From Halomarina salina (GTDB lineage Archaea; Halobacteriota; Halobacteria; Halobacteriales; Haloarculaceae): DNA of 64,000 nucleotides. Below the pieces are notes generated by a model that saw only the letters and a program-made list of their open reading frames with translations, was not told the DNA's origin and searched no databases. The stretch is taken from positions 186,001 to 250,000 of the forward strand of contig NZ_JALLGW010000002.1 in NCBI RefSeq assembly GCF_023074835.1, written 5' to 3'. The number at the start of each line of letters is the position of its first letter. The first letter of the stretch is position 1. A program made the position numbers and the translations under genes. Shown in pieces: positions 26,578 through 34,448 of this stretch.

Positions 26578-27917
26578 CAGAAGTCACCCCACGTCGACTG
26601 GTCCTCCCCGTCGGCGTTCGCCACCGCCTCCTCGGGCGGAGTATCGGTCGGGGGAGTGTCTGTCGGGGAACTGTCGGTCGCCTCCTCGGAGTCGCGCTCG
26701 TCGTCCGGCGAATCGGAGTCGGACGTATCCTCTGGGTCGGGCGGGTCCTCGGCGGCGGACGGCTCCTCGGAGTCGGACGTGTCCCCGGCGTCGGTCTCGA
26801 TGTCCGGTTCGGCACGGGCGAACGCCTCGGCGTCGTCGACGACGTCGCGAACGCGCGACTCCACCTCGGCGGTGACGTTCGAGTCGGCCACCTTGCTCGC
26901 GCGGATGGTCTCGTCGATGTCGCGGGCGGCGCGGCTCAGCCCCAGTTCGCGCACGCGCTCCCGGACCGCCTCGTCCGGGTCGGCGAACGAGACGTCGTAC
27001 TCGCTGGTCGTCTCGAACTCGCGGCGGTCGGTGACGCGGGCGACCAGCGCACCACGCTCGGCGAGGAACGACTCGACGTCGGCCGGGGCGATGCGCTCGC
27101 CGTCGCCCTCGACGGTGACGATGACGACGCAGTCCTCGACGTCGTACTGCCCGGCCTGCTCGCGGACGCGCTCGACGCCCTCGCCGTCGCCGAGTTCCAC
27201 GTCGACGAAGACGAACTCGCGGGTCTCGATGCCACGCCGGGAGATGCCGACGTCGCCGTCGAACTCGACGATGTTGTAGCCGCGGTCCTCCCGCTCGTCG
27301 GCGCTCGCGCGCTCGGTCGACCCGCAGTAGGTGACCCACGTGTCGGCGACCTGCGCGCGGTCGGCCTTGTGGTTGTCTCCGAGGAGGAGCGCACCGAACT
27401 CGACGGGGGAGCCCTCGACGATGTCGCGGGCGTCCCACTCGCCGAAGTCGAACGGCTGGAACAGGCCGTGAGTGACGAGGGCGGCGTGGTCGGCGTCGTG
27501 GTCCTCGAACTCGTACTCCAGCGCGTCGCGCTGGGAGCGCGGGACGAAGTCCAGCCCGTAGAACGCCGTGTTCCCGACGACGTGCGGAGAGGCGTCGAGG
27601 CGGACGGCGAGGCCGAGCGACTCGAACAGGTCGAGCCACTGCGCGTCTCGCTTCGCCTCGTGGTTGCCGACGACGGCGAGGAAGGGGACGTCGGCGGCGG
27701 CGAGCGTCCGGAGGGCATCGAGCGTCCCGAGGATGTCCTGGAGGCTCGGGCGTCGGTCGTGGAAGAGGTCGCCAGCGTGGACGACGGCGTCGACGTCGTC
27801 CGCGGCGGCGTCGTCGAGGACCCGGCGGAACGCGTCGAGGAAGTCCTCGCGACGCTCGGGTCGGTGGTACTGCTGGTACCCGATGTGGGTGTCCCCGGTG
27901 TGGATGACCCGCGTCAT
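26577..27917 (-). CDS. mre11: DNA double-strand break repair nuclease Mre11
   Basis: 446 residues from the ATG at 27917, where the first phosphoesterase motif begins (RVIHTGDTHIGY). The remaining motifs are AGDLFHDRRP, VVGNHEAKRD, LVTHGLF and LLGDNHKA, the two-metal phosphoesterase set. The last 75 residues are an acidic, Ser/Thr/Pro-rich disordered tail ending in STWGDF. Mre11 is a Mn-dependent exo- and endonuclease that works with Rad50. It precedes rad50 with an ATGA overlap. The conserved-looking final WGDF after a disordered tail could be a short binding motif. Confidence 0.97.
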   Translation of the reverse strand: MTRVIHTGDTHIGYQQYHRPERREDFLDAFRRVLDDAAADDVDAVVHAGDLFHDRRPSLQDILGTLDALRTLAAADVPFLAVVGNHEAKRDAQWLDLFESLGLAVRLDASPHVVGNTAFYGLDFVPRSQRDALEYEFEDHDADHAALVTHGLFQPFDFGEWDARDIVEGSPVEFGALLLGDNHKADRAQVADTWVTYCGSTERASADEREDRGYNIVEFDGDVGISRRGIETREFVFVDVELGDGEGVERVREQAGQYDVEDCVVIVTVEGDGERIAPADVESFLAERGALVARVTDRREFETTSEYDVSFADPDEAVRERVRELGLSRAARDIDETIRASKVADSNVTAEVESRVRDVVDDAEAFARAEPDIETDAGDTSDSEEPSAAEDPPDPEDTSDSDSPDDERDSEEATDSSPTDTPPTDTPPEEAVANADGEDQSTWGDF

Positions 27918-27996
27918 ATCAGTCTGGCGTGTCTTTCGGTCCCGCCGGTAAATCCGTTGCGTGACCGGAGTGGAACTGGTCGGGGTCGGGTCGCCC

Positions 27997-28230
27997 TCAC
28001 CCGAACTCGCACGCTCGCCGGTACCGTTCGAACGCGGCGAGCGCATCGTGGCCCTCGCCGCGACGGTCGACGGCCGCGCGGAGTCGCTCGACGCCACCCG
28101 AGTCCACGAACCGCGCTGCCGCTTCCAGGTCGGTACGGACGCGCACCGCCCGCTCGACGACCGACTCGTCGTCGGGGGGACCGGCCGCCAGTCGAGCGAG
28201 CGCCTGTTTCACTGCCGTCGAGTTCGTCAC
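27997..28230 (-). CDS. small hypothetical protein (GTG start)
   Basis: 77 residues with a GTG start, giving VTNSTAVKQALARLAAGPPDDESVVERAVR in three helix-like parts. Acidic-basic helical protein, no membrane segment or Cys apart from one near the end (RRACEFG). It lies upstream of mre11 on the same strand and 80 bp from it, so may be its operon partner. Haloarchaeal genomes carry similar small ORFs next to mre11-rad50, but I cannot name a family. Confidence 0.55.
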   Translation of the reverse strand: MTNSTAVKQALARLAAGPPDDESVVERAVRVRTDLEAAARFVDSGGVERLRAAVDRRGEGHDALAAFERYRRACEFG

Positions 28231-28267
28231 GGCGACGCTGGCGCGGGTTTCCTGAAGAAGGTTCGCG

Positions 28268-28543
28268 TCAGTCGCCGGTCGGGGTCGCCTGTTCCTCCGC
28301 GAGCGAGTAGACTCGCTTTCGAGCGTCGGTGAACGACACGCGGGCGTCCACGACGCCGATGTCCTCCAGTCGGCCGATGGCGTAGCGGACCGTCCTCGTC
28401 GGGAGGAGCGTCTCCTCTGCTAGCTGTCGTTGCGTGTGCGGGCCGTCGTACTCCAGCACTTTGACGACCAGTTTCGCGCTCGGAGGCAGTTCCCTGAGTG
28501 CCGCCTCGCGCTCGCAGGGTCCCGCCTGCTCACAGGTGCTCAT
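28268..28543 (-). CDS. MarR-type winged-helix protein
   Basis: 91 residues from the ATG at 28541-28543. After a Cys-containing start (MSTCEQAGPCE) comes a single winged-helix domain: SAKLVVKVLEYDGPHTQRQLAEET, LPTRTVRYAIGRLEDIGVVDARV and the wing SFTDARKRVYSL. The two Cys could bind metal or sense redox state. Such short MarR/ArsR-like proteins are often global regulators in haloarchaea. Divergent from pan. Confidence 0.75.
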   Translation of the reverse strand: MSTCEQAGPCEREAALRELPPSAKLVVKVLEYDGPHTQRQLAEETLLPTRTVRYAIGRLEDIGVVDARVSFTDARKRVYSLAEEQATPTGD

Positions 28544-28675
28544 ACACACCACAACTGGATGCCTTGTGATAATAGTTCCTGTTTCAAAATTACCAGAGAG
28601 AATAAGACGAGTCCTAACCGAACGACGCGCAGGTGCCGACAACGACGGGGAGCGGTTCCGTGCTGAACCGAAACC

Positions 28676-28684
28676 TCTTATGAA
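28676..28684 (+). promoter_or_regulatory. TATA box of pan
   Basis: TCTTATGAA centred 26 bp before the pan ATG at 28706, indicating a leaderless transcript. Confidence 0.6.
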
Positions 28685-28705
28685 TGCACGTGATAGAGTG
28701 GACCA

Positions 28706-29920
28706 ATGAGCGACACTGTTGACGACGTCGATATGCCGTACGACGACGACGCGTCACAGAACGACAAAATCGATTCCCTCCAGGAACGGCTCGAGGTACT
28801 CGAACGTCAGAACGAGGAGATGCGGGACAAGCTCCTCGACGCGAACGCCGAGAACAACAAGTTCCAGCAGAAGCTGGAGCGACTGACCCACGAGAACAAG
28901 AAGCTCAAGCAGTCGCCGCTGTTCGTCGCCACCGTCCAGGAGATCAACGACGAGGGCGTCATCATCAAACAGCACGGCAACAATCAGGAGGCGCTGACCG
29001 ACGTGACGCCGGAGATGCGCGAGGACCTCGAACCCGACGCGCGCGTCGCGGTCAACAACTCCCTCTCTATCGTCAAACGTCTGGACAACGAGACGGACGT
29101 CCGCGCCCGCGTGATGCAGGTCGAGCGCAAGCCCGAGGTGAGCTACGCCGACATCGGCGGCATCGACGAACAGATCGACGAGGTCCGCGAGACCGTCGAG
29201 ATGCCGCTGACCAGCCCCGAGATGTTCGACGAGGTCGGCATCGAGCCGCCGAGCGGCGTGCTCCTCTACGGCCCGCCGGGGACGGGGAAGACGATGCTCG
29301 CGAAGGCCGTCGCGAACCAGACCGACGCGACGTTCATCAAGATGGCCGGCTCCGAACTCGTCCACAAGTTCATCGGCGAGGGCGCGAAGCTGGTCCGGGA
29401 CCTGTTCGAACTCGCGCGCCAGCACGAGCCGGCCGTCATCTTCATCGACGAGATCGACGCCATCGCCTCGAAGCGCACCGACTCGAAGACGTCGGGCGAC
29501 GCCGAGGTCCAGCGGACGATGATGCAGCTGCTCGCCGAGATGGACGGCTTCGACGACCGCGGGCAGATCTCCATCATCGCGGCGACGAACCGCTTCGACA
29601 TGCTCGACCGCGCCATCCTCCGCCCCGGCCGGTTCGACCGCCTCATCGAGGTGCCCGTCCCGAGCGCCGAGGGCCGCGAGCGCATCTTCCAGATTCACAC
29701 GCGCTCGATGAAGGTCGCCGACAGCGTCGACTTCGCCGCACTCGCCGAGGCGACCGGCGAGGCGAGCGGTGCCGACATCAAGGCCGTCTGCACCGAGGCC
29801 GGGATGTTCGCCATCCGCGACGACCGGACGACCGTGGAGATGCAGGACTTCGAGAACGCCTGGGAGAAGATTCAGCAGGGCGAGGAGGACGACGACGAAG
29901 TGTCCCGTACTTTCGCGTAA
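28706..29920 (+). CDS. pan: proteasome-activating nucleotidase PAN
   Basis: 404 residues. An N-terminal coiled coil (about 20-70) precedes an OB domain (70-140) and an AAA+ domain: GPPGTGKT (Walker A, 189-196), pore-loop FIG (about 222-224), FIDEIDA (Walker B) and NRFDMLDRAILRPGRFDR (arginine fingers). PAN is the hexameric ATPase that unfolds proteins for the 20S proteasome. The C-terminus SRTFA ends in an aromatic-small pattern rather than the classic hydrophobic-Tyr-X motif, so 20S docking may rely on Phe. Haloarchaea have two PAN paralogues; this is the PanA-like length. Leaderless promoter 26 bp upstream. Confidence 0.95.
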   Translation: MSDTVDDVDMPYDDDASQNDKIDSLQERLEVLERQNEEMRDKLLDANAENNKFQQKLERLTHENKKLKQSPLFVATVQEINDEGVIIKQHGNNQEALTDVTPEMREDLEPDARVAVNNSLSIVKRLDNETDVRARVMQVERKPEVSYADIGGIDEQIDEVRETVEMPLTSPEMFDEVGIEPPSGVLLYGPPGTGKTMLAKAVANQTDATFIKMAGSELVHKFIGEGAKLVRDLFELARQHEPAVIFIDEIDAIASKRTDSKTSGDAEVQRTMMQLLAEMDGFDDRGQISIIAATNRFDMLDRAILRPGRFDRLIEVPVPSAEGRERIFQIHTRSMKVADSVDFAALAEATGEASGADIKAVCTEAGMFAIRDDRTTVEMQDFENAWEKIQQGEEDDDEVSRTFA

Positions 29921-30212
29921 AAGGACCCGAAAATCTCTGACTTTCGAGGACCACCAGGCCCGCATTGCGCGAGTCGCGCTGGTCGCGCGACACGCGCTGA
30001 AGTGCCGCTCACTCGCGTCGCTCGTTCGCTCGCGGTGACTGGACATTACCGACCACACCTGCCCTTCCCCGAGTCGCACTGCTCTCACTTCGTTCGAGCA
30101 CGTGCTCCCGGCCACCGCACCGCACCCACATCGACAGCACTGCGAAACCGAGTTCCGAACCCCTCCAGCACACATCCGATGTACCTTTGAGTGGCCGTCA
30201 CCTTGCTTCGAT

Positions 30213-30638
30213 ATGGACGAACAGCCCGGTGTGAGCGACGAGGTCCGACTGTCGAGTCCGTGGCCGATGTTCGTCGCCCTCGGTCTCACACTCTCGGAGG
30301 TCGGCATCGTGCTCAACCTCATCCCCATCTCGGTCGGCGGTCTGCTGCTGTTCGCCGGGAGCGTCGCTGGTATCGTTCAGGACGCTGGCTACGTCTCCCG
30401 ACCGTGGAGCCTCCTCGGTACGCTCGGCGCAGTGCTCGTCGTCCTCGGCGCGATACTGGTCGTGACGCAGGTGACGCCCTCCGTCGGGGCACTCGTGGAC
30501 GCCGTCGCGGCCGCCACGACACCGGACGCGAACGGTATCGTCCAGCGTGGACTCTCGGTGGTGCTCGCCGGCCTCGTCTGCCTCGTCGGCGGCGTCGTCG
30601 GTCGGGCCACCGGTCGGCGAGGCATCGAAGCCGCGTAG
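30213..30638 (+). CDS. cox-cluster membrane protein
   Basis: 141 residues from the ATG at 30213, with a weak TATA-like CTTTGAGT about 27 bp upstream. After a short acidic start comes SPWPMFVALGLTLSEVGIVL, the first of about four membrane helices, with a loop rich in Ala/Asp near 100. Proteins with the same start and SPWP...FVALG pattern sit beside cytochrome oxidase genes in haloarchaea and are often called 'cox cluster protein'. It may help oxidase assembly; no catalytic motif is visible. Same strand as the next small membrane protein and coxA. Confidence 0.65.
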   Translation: MDEQPGVSDEVRLSSPWPMFVALGLTLSEVGIVLNLIPISVGGLLLFAGSVAGIVQDAGYVSRPWSLLGTLGAVLVVLGAILVVTQVTPSVGALVDAVAAATTPDANGIVQRGLSVVLAGLVCLVGGVVGRATGRRGIEAA

Positions 30639-30680
30639 GGAATCAACAACCTATTTACTGCGCTCTGCGAATCGGAGGAC

Positions 30681-31046
30681 ATGGCACCGGACGTGTTCGA
30701 CCGGGAGACGATGTTGGACCTGTCGGTCAACATCATCCCGCTGTTCATCATCCTGTTCTTCGTGGTCGTGTTCGCGGTGATTACGCCGTTCGGCATCAGT
30801 CTGGTCCCGACGGTCATCCAGATGGGCCTGCTCATCGTCCCGTTCGTCGGCCTCGCCATCCTCACCTACTACTCGGGGAAGGCCATCGCGGAGTCGGAAG
30901 CCGAGATCGAGGCCCGCGAACGTGAGATAACGAACGAGAACGCCGTCGACGGGTCGAGCGACGACACCAGCGAACTGACCGACGGCGAGGACGACGGTTC
31001 GACCGAGACTCCCATCACCGGGACCGAGTCGAACGACGGCAAGTAA
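30681..31046 (+). CDS. cox-cluster two-helix membrane protein
   Basis: 121 residues. The start MAPDVFDRETMLDLSVNIIPL is followed by two hydrophobic helices (about 16-38 and 44-66) and then a long acidic tail (residues 75-121, ending TGTESNDGK). The VFDRETMLDL start is typical of a small haloarchaeal family next to oxidase genes (I believe DUF6684; unsure). The tail would be cytoplasmic. It probably belongs with coxA, 200 bp downstream. Confidence 0.65.
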   Translation: MAPDVFDRETMLDLSVNIIPLFIILFFVVVFAVITPFGISLVPTVIQMGLLIVPFVGLAILTYYSGKAIAESEAEIEAREREITNENAVDGSSDDTSELTDGEDDGSTETPITGTESNDGK

Positions 31047-31218
31047 CGTCCGGCGACACCGTCTCGACGGCGACTGTCGACCCCCGTTTCTGCAACGAAT
31101 CGAACCGGATAGCGCTCGCCACTTGGCGGGTTCGAAATCGTCTCTGAGAGCCTATCGGCCGCCGACTCGACGAACGGAGAATTCCGCCGCCGGCAGGTGG
31201 TCGGAACGCGAACACAAC

Positions 31219-31227
31219 CTTTCTAAT
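31219..31227 (+). promoter_or_regulatory. TATA box of coxA
   Basis: CCTTTCTAA centred about 26 bp before the ATG at 31249. It supports 31249 over the ATG nine bases upstream as the start of a leaderless mRNA. Confidence 0.5.
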
Positions 31228-31248
31228 CCCCCGGTTCGGATGTGTGCT

Positions 31249-33117
31249 ATGGAACTTTCAGGAACGTTGCTCTCTGTCACGCCAGCGCAGGGAGCGGGTA
31301 TCGGCACGTCGGGCCAGTTGGCACTGACGGTCCTGATGGGGGTGTTCCTCGTCGCCGTCTTCCTCGTCGTGACACGCGCCGAGGACTGGCGGACGTACAC
31401 CCCCGTCGCCGGTGGTGGCTACGGAGAGTCCGGCCACGGCGTTCGCCACAAGCCCGAGGGACTGACGCGCTGGCTGACGACGGTCGACCACAAGGACATC
31501 GGGATGCTGTACGGCCTCTACGCCATCGTGGCGTTCGTCTGGGCGGGTCTCGCAGTGCTCCTGATGCGGACCGAACTGCTGACGCCGGACGGGCTCTTCC
31601 TCAGCGCCGCGACGTACAACGGCCTGCTGACGAGTCACGGCATCACGATGCTGTTCCTCTTCGGGACACCCATCATCGCCGCGTTCTCGAACTACTTCGT
31701 CCCGCTGCTCATCGGCGCCGACGACATGGCGTTCCCGCGCATCAACGCCATCGCCTTCTGGCTCCTCCCGCCGGGTGCGCTGCTCATCTGGGCCGGCTTT
31801 CTGGTCCCCGGACTGGCACCGGCGCAGACGTCGTGGACGATGTACACGCCCCTGTCGGTCGAACAGGTCGGCTTCGGGGCGGACCTCATGATTCTCGGCC
31901 TCCACCTGACCGGCGTCTCCGCGACGCTCGGGTCGATCAACTTCATCGTCACCATCTTCACCGAACGCGGGGAGGAGGTCAACTGGGCGAACCTCGACAT
32001 CTTCTCGTGGACCATCCTCACGCAGTCGGGGCTCATCCTGTTCGCGTTCCCGCTGCTCGGGAGCGCGCTCATCATGCTCCTGCTCGACCGGAACTTCGGG
32101 ACGGCGTTCTTCGCCGTCGACGGAGGGTCGCCGATCCTCTGGCAACACCTGTTCTGGTTCTTCGGCCATCCCGAGGTGTACATCCTCGTGCTCCCGCCGA
32201 TGGGGATCGTCAGCTACGTCCTCCCGCGCTTCGCGGGCCGGAAGCTGTTCGGGTTCAAGTTCGTCGTCTACTCGACGCTCGCCATCGGCGTCCTCTCGTT
32301 CGGGGTCTGGGCCCACCACATGTTCTCGACGGGCATCGACCCGCGCATCCGGGCCTCGTTCATGGCCGTCTCGATGGCCATCGCCATACCATCGGCCGTG
32401 AAGACGTTCAACTGGATCACGACGATGTGGAACGGGAACCTGCGCCTCACCGCGCCGATGCTGTTCTGTATCGGGTTCATCAGTAACTTCATCATCGGTG
32501 GCGTGACGGGCGTCTTCCTCGCCGCCATCCCCATCGACCTCGTGCTCCACGACACGTACTACGTCGTGGGTCACTTCCACTACATCGTCATGGGAGCCAT
32601 CGCGTTCGCCGGGTTCGCGGGTCTCTACTACTGGTACCCCATCTTCACCGGACGGATGTACCAGCGGAGCCTCGCCAAGTGGCACTTCTGGACCTCGATG
32701 GTCGGGACGAACCTGACGTTCTTCGCCATGCTCCTGCTGGGGTACAACGAGATGCCCCGCCGCTACGCGACGTACTCCTTCGACGCCGCCATCGCACCGC
32801 TGGAGACGGTGACGCTGCTCCACCAAGCGGCCACCCTCGGCGCGTTCATCATCGCGTTCGGCCAGATCATCTGGATCGTCAACTTCGTCCAGTCGTGGTA
32901 CGAGGGGCCGGTCGTCGACGGCGACCCGTGGGACCTGCGCGAGACGTCGCTGTACGGCCGCGAGTTCGAGTGGCACCACCGTCGCCTCCAGACCGCCGTC
33001 ACGGACGGTGGCGAGGAGGACGAGGAGGTCGCGACCGACGGTGGCGTCGACGCGGACGCCGACGTCACCTCCCAGAAGTCCGAGTCCGACGTCGGAGACG
33101 CGGACACCGACGAGTAG
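31249..33117 (+). CDS. coxA: cytochrome c oxidase subunit I (haem-copper oxidase)
   Basis: 622 residues with 12 or more membrane helices. The ligands are in place: TSHGITMLFLFG (low-spin haem His), FGHPEVYILVLPP (CuB His cross-linked to Tyr, with the Glu proton gate of A-type oxidases), WAHHMFSTG (two CuB His) and DTYYVVGHFHYIVMG (haem His pair). It is an A-type terminal oxidase that reduces oxygen and pumps protons, downstream of the nuo-type complex. The C-terminal 60 residues are an acidic tail (VATDGGVDADADVTSQ). No coxB or coxC is adjacent in this window; several small membrane proteins surround it. The ATG at 31249 is chosen by TATA spacing; 31240 is an alternative. Confidence 0.95.
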   Translation: MELSGTLLSVTPAQGAGIGTSGQLALTVLMGVFLVAVFLVVTRAEDWRTYTPVAGGGYGESGHGVRHKPEGLTRWLTTVDHKDIGMLYGLYAIVAFVWAGLAVLLMRTELLTPDGLFLSAATYNGLLTSHGITMLFLFGTPIIAAFSNYFVPLLIGADDMAFPRINAIAFWLLPPGALLIWAGFLVPGLAPAQTSWTMYTPLSVEQVGFGADLMILGLHLTGVSATLGSINFIVTIFTERGEEVNWANLDIFSWTILTQSGLILFAFPLLGSALIMLLLDRNFGTAFFAVDGGSPILWQHLFWFFGHPEVYILVLPPMGIVSYVLPRFAGRKLFGFKFVVYSTLAIGVLSFGVWAHHMFSTGIDPRIRASFMAVSMAIAIPSAVKTFNWITTMWNGNLRLTAPMLFCIGFISNFIIGGVTGVFLAAIPIDLVLHDTYYVVGHFHYIVMGAIAFAGFAGLYYWYPIFTGRMYQRSLAKWHFWTSMVGTNLTFFAMLLLGYNEMPRRYATYSFDAAIAPLETVTLLHQAATLGAFIIAFGQIIWIVNFVQSWYEGPVVDGDPWDLRETSLYGREFEWHHRRLQTAVTDGGEEDEEVATDGGVDADADVTSQKSESDVGDADTDE

Positions 33118-33221
33118 CGACCCGCTGTTCTGACCTGTTTTCGAGGTTTCGGTCGTTCGTCAAGTAACGAGCGGTTGTCGTCTGAGCGGAAGCGATACGA
33201 CCCGACGAACGCGGCGCGTGC

Positions 33222-33317
33222 TCAGACGATGGTGTTGAGGACGAGGACGATACCCGTCACGAACATCAAGACCACGACGGCGACGAGGACGAACAACAGC
33301 AGTTCCTTCTCCTCCAT
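33222..33317 (-). CDS. 31-residue single-pass membrane miniprotein
   Basis: ATG at 33317, TGA at 33222, encoding 31 residues: an acidic start MEEKE followed by an unbroken hydrophobic stretch of about 22 residues and a short LNTIV end. The size and charge fit a single membrane helix. A TATA box (minus CTTTTGAC, 33340-33347) is 26 bp before the ATG, exactly the spacing of leaderless genes here, which supports a real gene. It lies between coxA (convergent) and another cox-cluster protein (divergent). Tiny single-helix subunits are known in haem-copper oxidases, so it could be one; this is inference. Confidence 0.65.
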   Translation of the reverse strand: MEEKELLLFVLVAVVVLMFVTGIVLVLNTIV

Positions 33318-33339
33318 GGAACGGGTTGGAGCGGGCGAG

Positions 33340-33347
33340 TCAAAAGC
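33340..33347 (-). promoter_or_regulatory. TATA box of the 31-residue miniprotein gene
   Basis: Minus-strand CTTTTGAC centred 26 bp before the ATG at 33317. Confidence 0.5.
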
Positions 33348-33376
33348 GTAATCGTGTGGCCGTCCGTAGGGAGAAT

Positions 33377-33655
33377 GTGAGCAGTTCCGTCAGACAGCTA
33401 CGAGGTCGCTGGTTCGTCCTCACGCTGTACGTGGTCGTCGTCGCCATCGCCGGACTGATGGGTGCACTCATCGCGTGGTTCCGGCCGAACCCCGAGCAAC
33501 TCGACCCGGAACTGTTCGGCGTCATTCAGCTCCCGTCGAACGCGCTCGGGATGGCGCTGTACGGGTCGGTGACGCTCGCGGTGCTGTTCGGTGTCCTCAT
33601 CGGTGCCATCGTCTTCGTCTCGAAGCGCTACGACGACGACGCCGTCAGTCGGTAG
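33377..33655 (+). CDS. cox-cluster two-helix membrane protein
   Basis: 92 residues from a GTG at 33377, which has an AGGGAG ribosome-binding site three bases upstream. It starts MSSSVRQLRGRWFVLTLYVVVVA in two parts, with a first helix ending AGLMGALIAWFRPNPEQ, then DPELFGVIQLPSN outside, then GMALYGSVTLAVLFGVLIGAIVF as the second helix, split here. The RP...LDPELFGVI-LP pattern occurs in a small haloarchaeal family near oxidase genes. Both ends would face the same side. Function unknown; probably oxidase-linked. Confidence 0.65.
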   Translation: MSSSVRQLRGRWFVLTLYVVVVAIAGLMGALIAWFRPNPEQLDPELFGVIQLPSNALGMALYGSVTLAVLFGVLIGAIVFVSKRYDDDAVSR

Positions 33656-33746
33656 CACCGACACGCAACAGGCGGGCTCGCCGACAGGCCGACGCGTCGC
33701 TTCGAGCGGTTGACTGGAACGAAAATGAGAGCGCTCGCGGAGTTGT

Positions 33747-34448
33747 TCAGCCGCCGAGGCTCTCGTACGCTTCTGCGACCTGGTCCGCGGTGAACCGCCC
33801 CTGAAGCGTCTCGACGTGCTCCCCGTCCTCGAACAGCAGGAGCGACGGCGCGGCGTTCACGTCGTACGCACTGCGGAACGCCGTCACCGATTCGCCGTCG
33901 ACACCGCCGACCGCAACCTCGTCGGGGATAGCCGCGAGGACGTCGTCGAGGTCGCGTTTGACCGCCTTGCACGGCGCGCAGTGACGCCGCCACACCGTGA
34001 TGGCCGCGCGGTCGTTCGTCGAGACGAACGCCTCGTACGTCTCGTCGTCGAGGGAGTCGACGGCGGGCGGAATCGGACTCTCGGGGGCGATGTCGCCGAC
34101 CATCGTCGCCATCCGGGCGAGTTCGCCCGTCGAGTACGACCCGTCGAGTTCGGACTGGACGGCGAGGTACGTGACGAGCATCTCGCGGGTGACGCCCTCC
34201 TCTTCGATTCGCTCGGCGGCCGCCTCGGGCGGGAGGTCGAACACGTCGCTCACCGCCCGCTGGAAGTCCTCGTCCGTCGACGTCGCGTACGAGTCGTGGT
34301 AGATGTCGTGCGTCGACTCGAACGACTCGCTCGTCGCCAGCCGTCCGTCGGGTCGCTCGACGAGGACGCCGCCGTCGACGAGCGCATCGAGCAGTCGCTC
34401 GGAGTCCGCGGCGGGCGTCGATTCCGCCGTGGCGTCGTCCCCGCTCAT
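33747..34448 (-). CDS. thioredoxin-like domain protein
   Basis: 233 residues. The N-terminal 130 residues have an acidic, helical region of unknown fold (SERLLDALVDGGVLVERPDGRLATSES, then DIYHDSYATSTDEDFQ). From about 145 comes a thioredoxin fold: AITVWRRHCAPCKAVKRDLDDV with a CAPC active site, cis-Pro loop NAAPSLLLFEDGEHVETLQG and the final helix. The redox Cys pair makes it a probable thioredoxin-like reductant. It starts in an ATGA overlap with livF, so it is the last gene of the ABC transporter operon, an unusual companion for a transporter. Confidence 0.75.
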   Translation of the reverse strand: MSGDDATAESTPAADSERLLDALVDGGVLVERPDGRLATSESFESTHDIYHDSYATSTDEDFQRAVSDVFDLPPEAAAERIEEEGVTREMLVTYLAVQSELDGSYSTGELARMATMVGDIAPESPIPPAVDSLDDETYEAFVSTNDRAAITVWRRHCAPCKAVKRDLDDVLAAIPDEVAVGGVDGESVTAFRSAYDVNAAPSLLLFEDGEHVETLQGRFTADQVAEAYESLGG

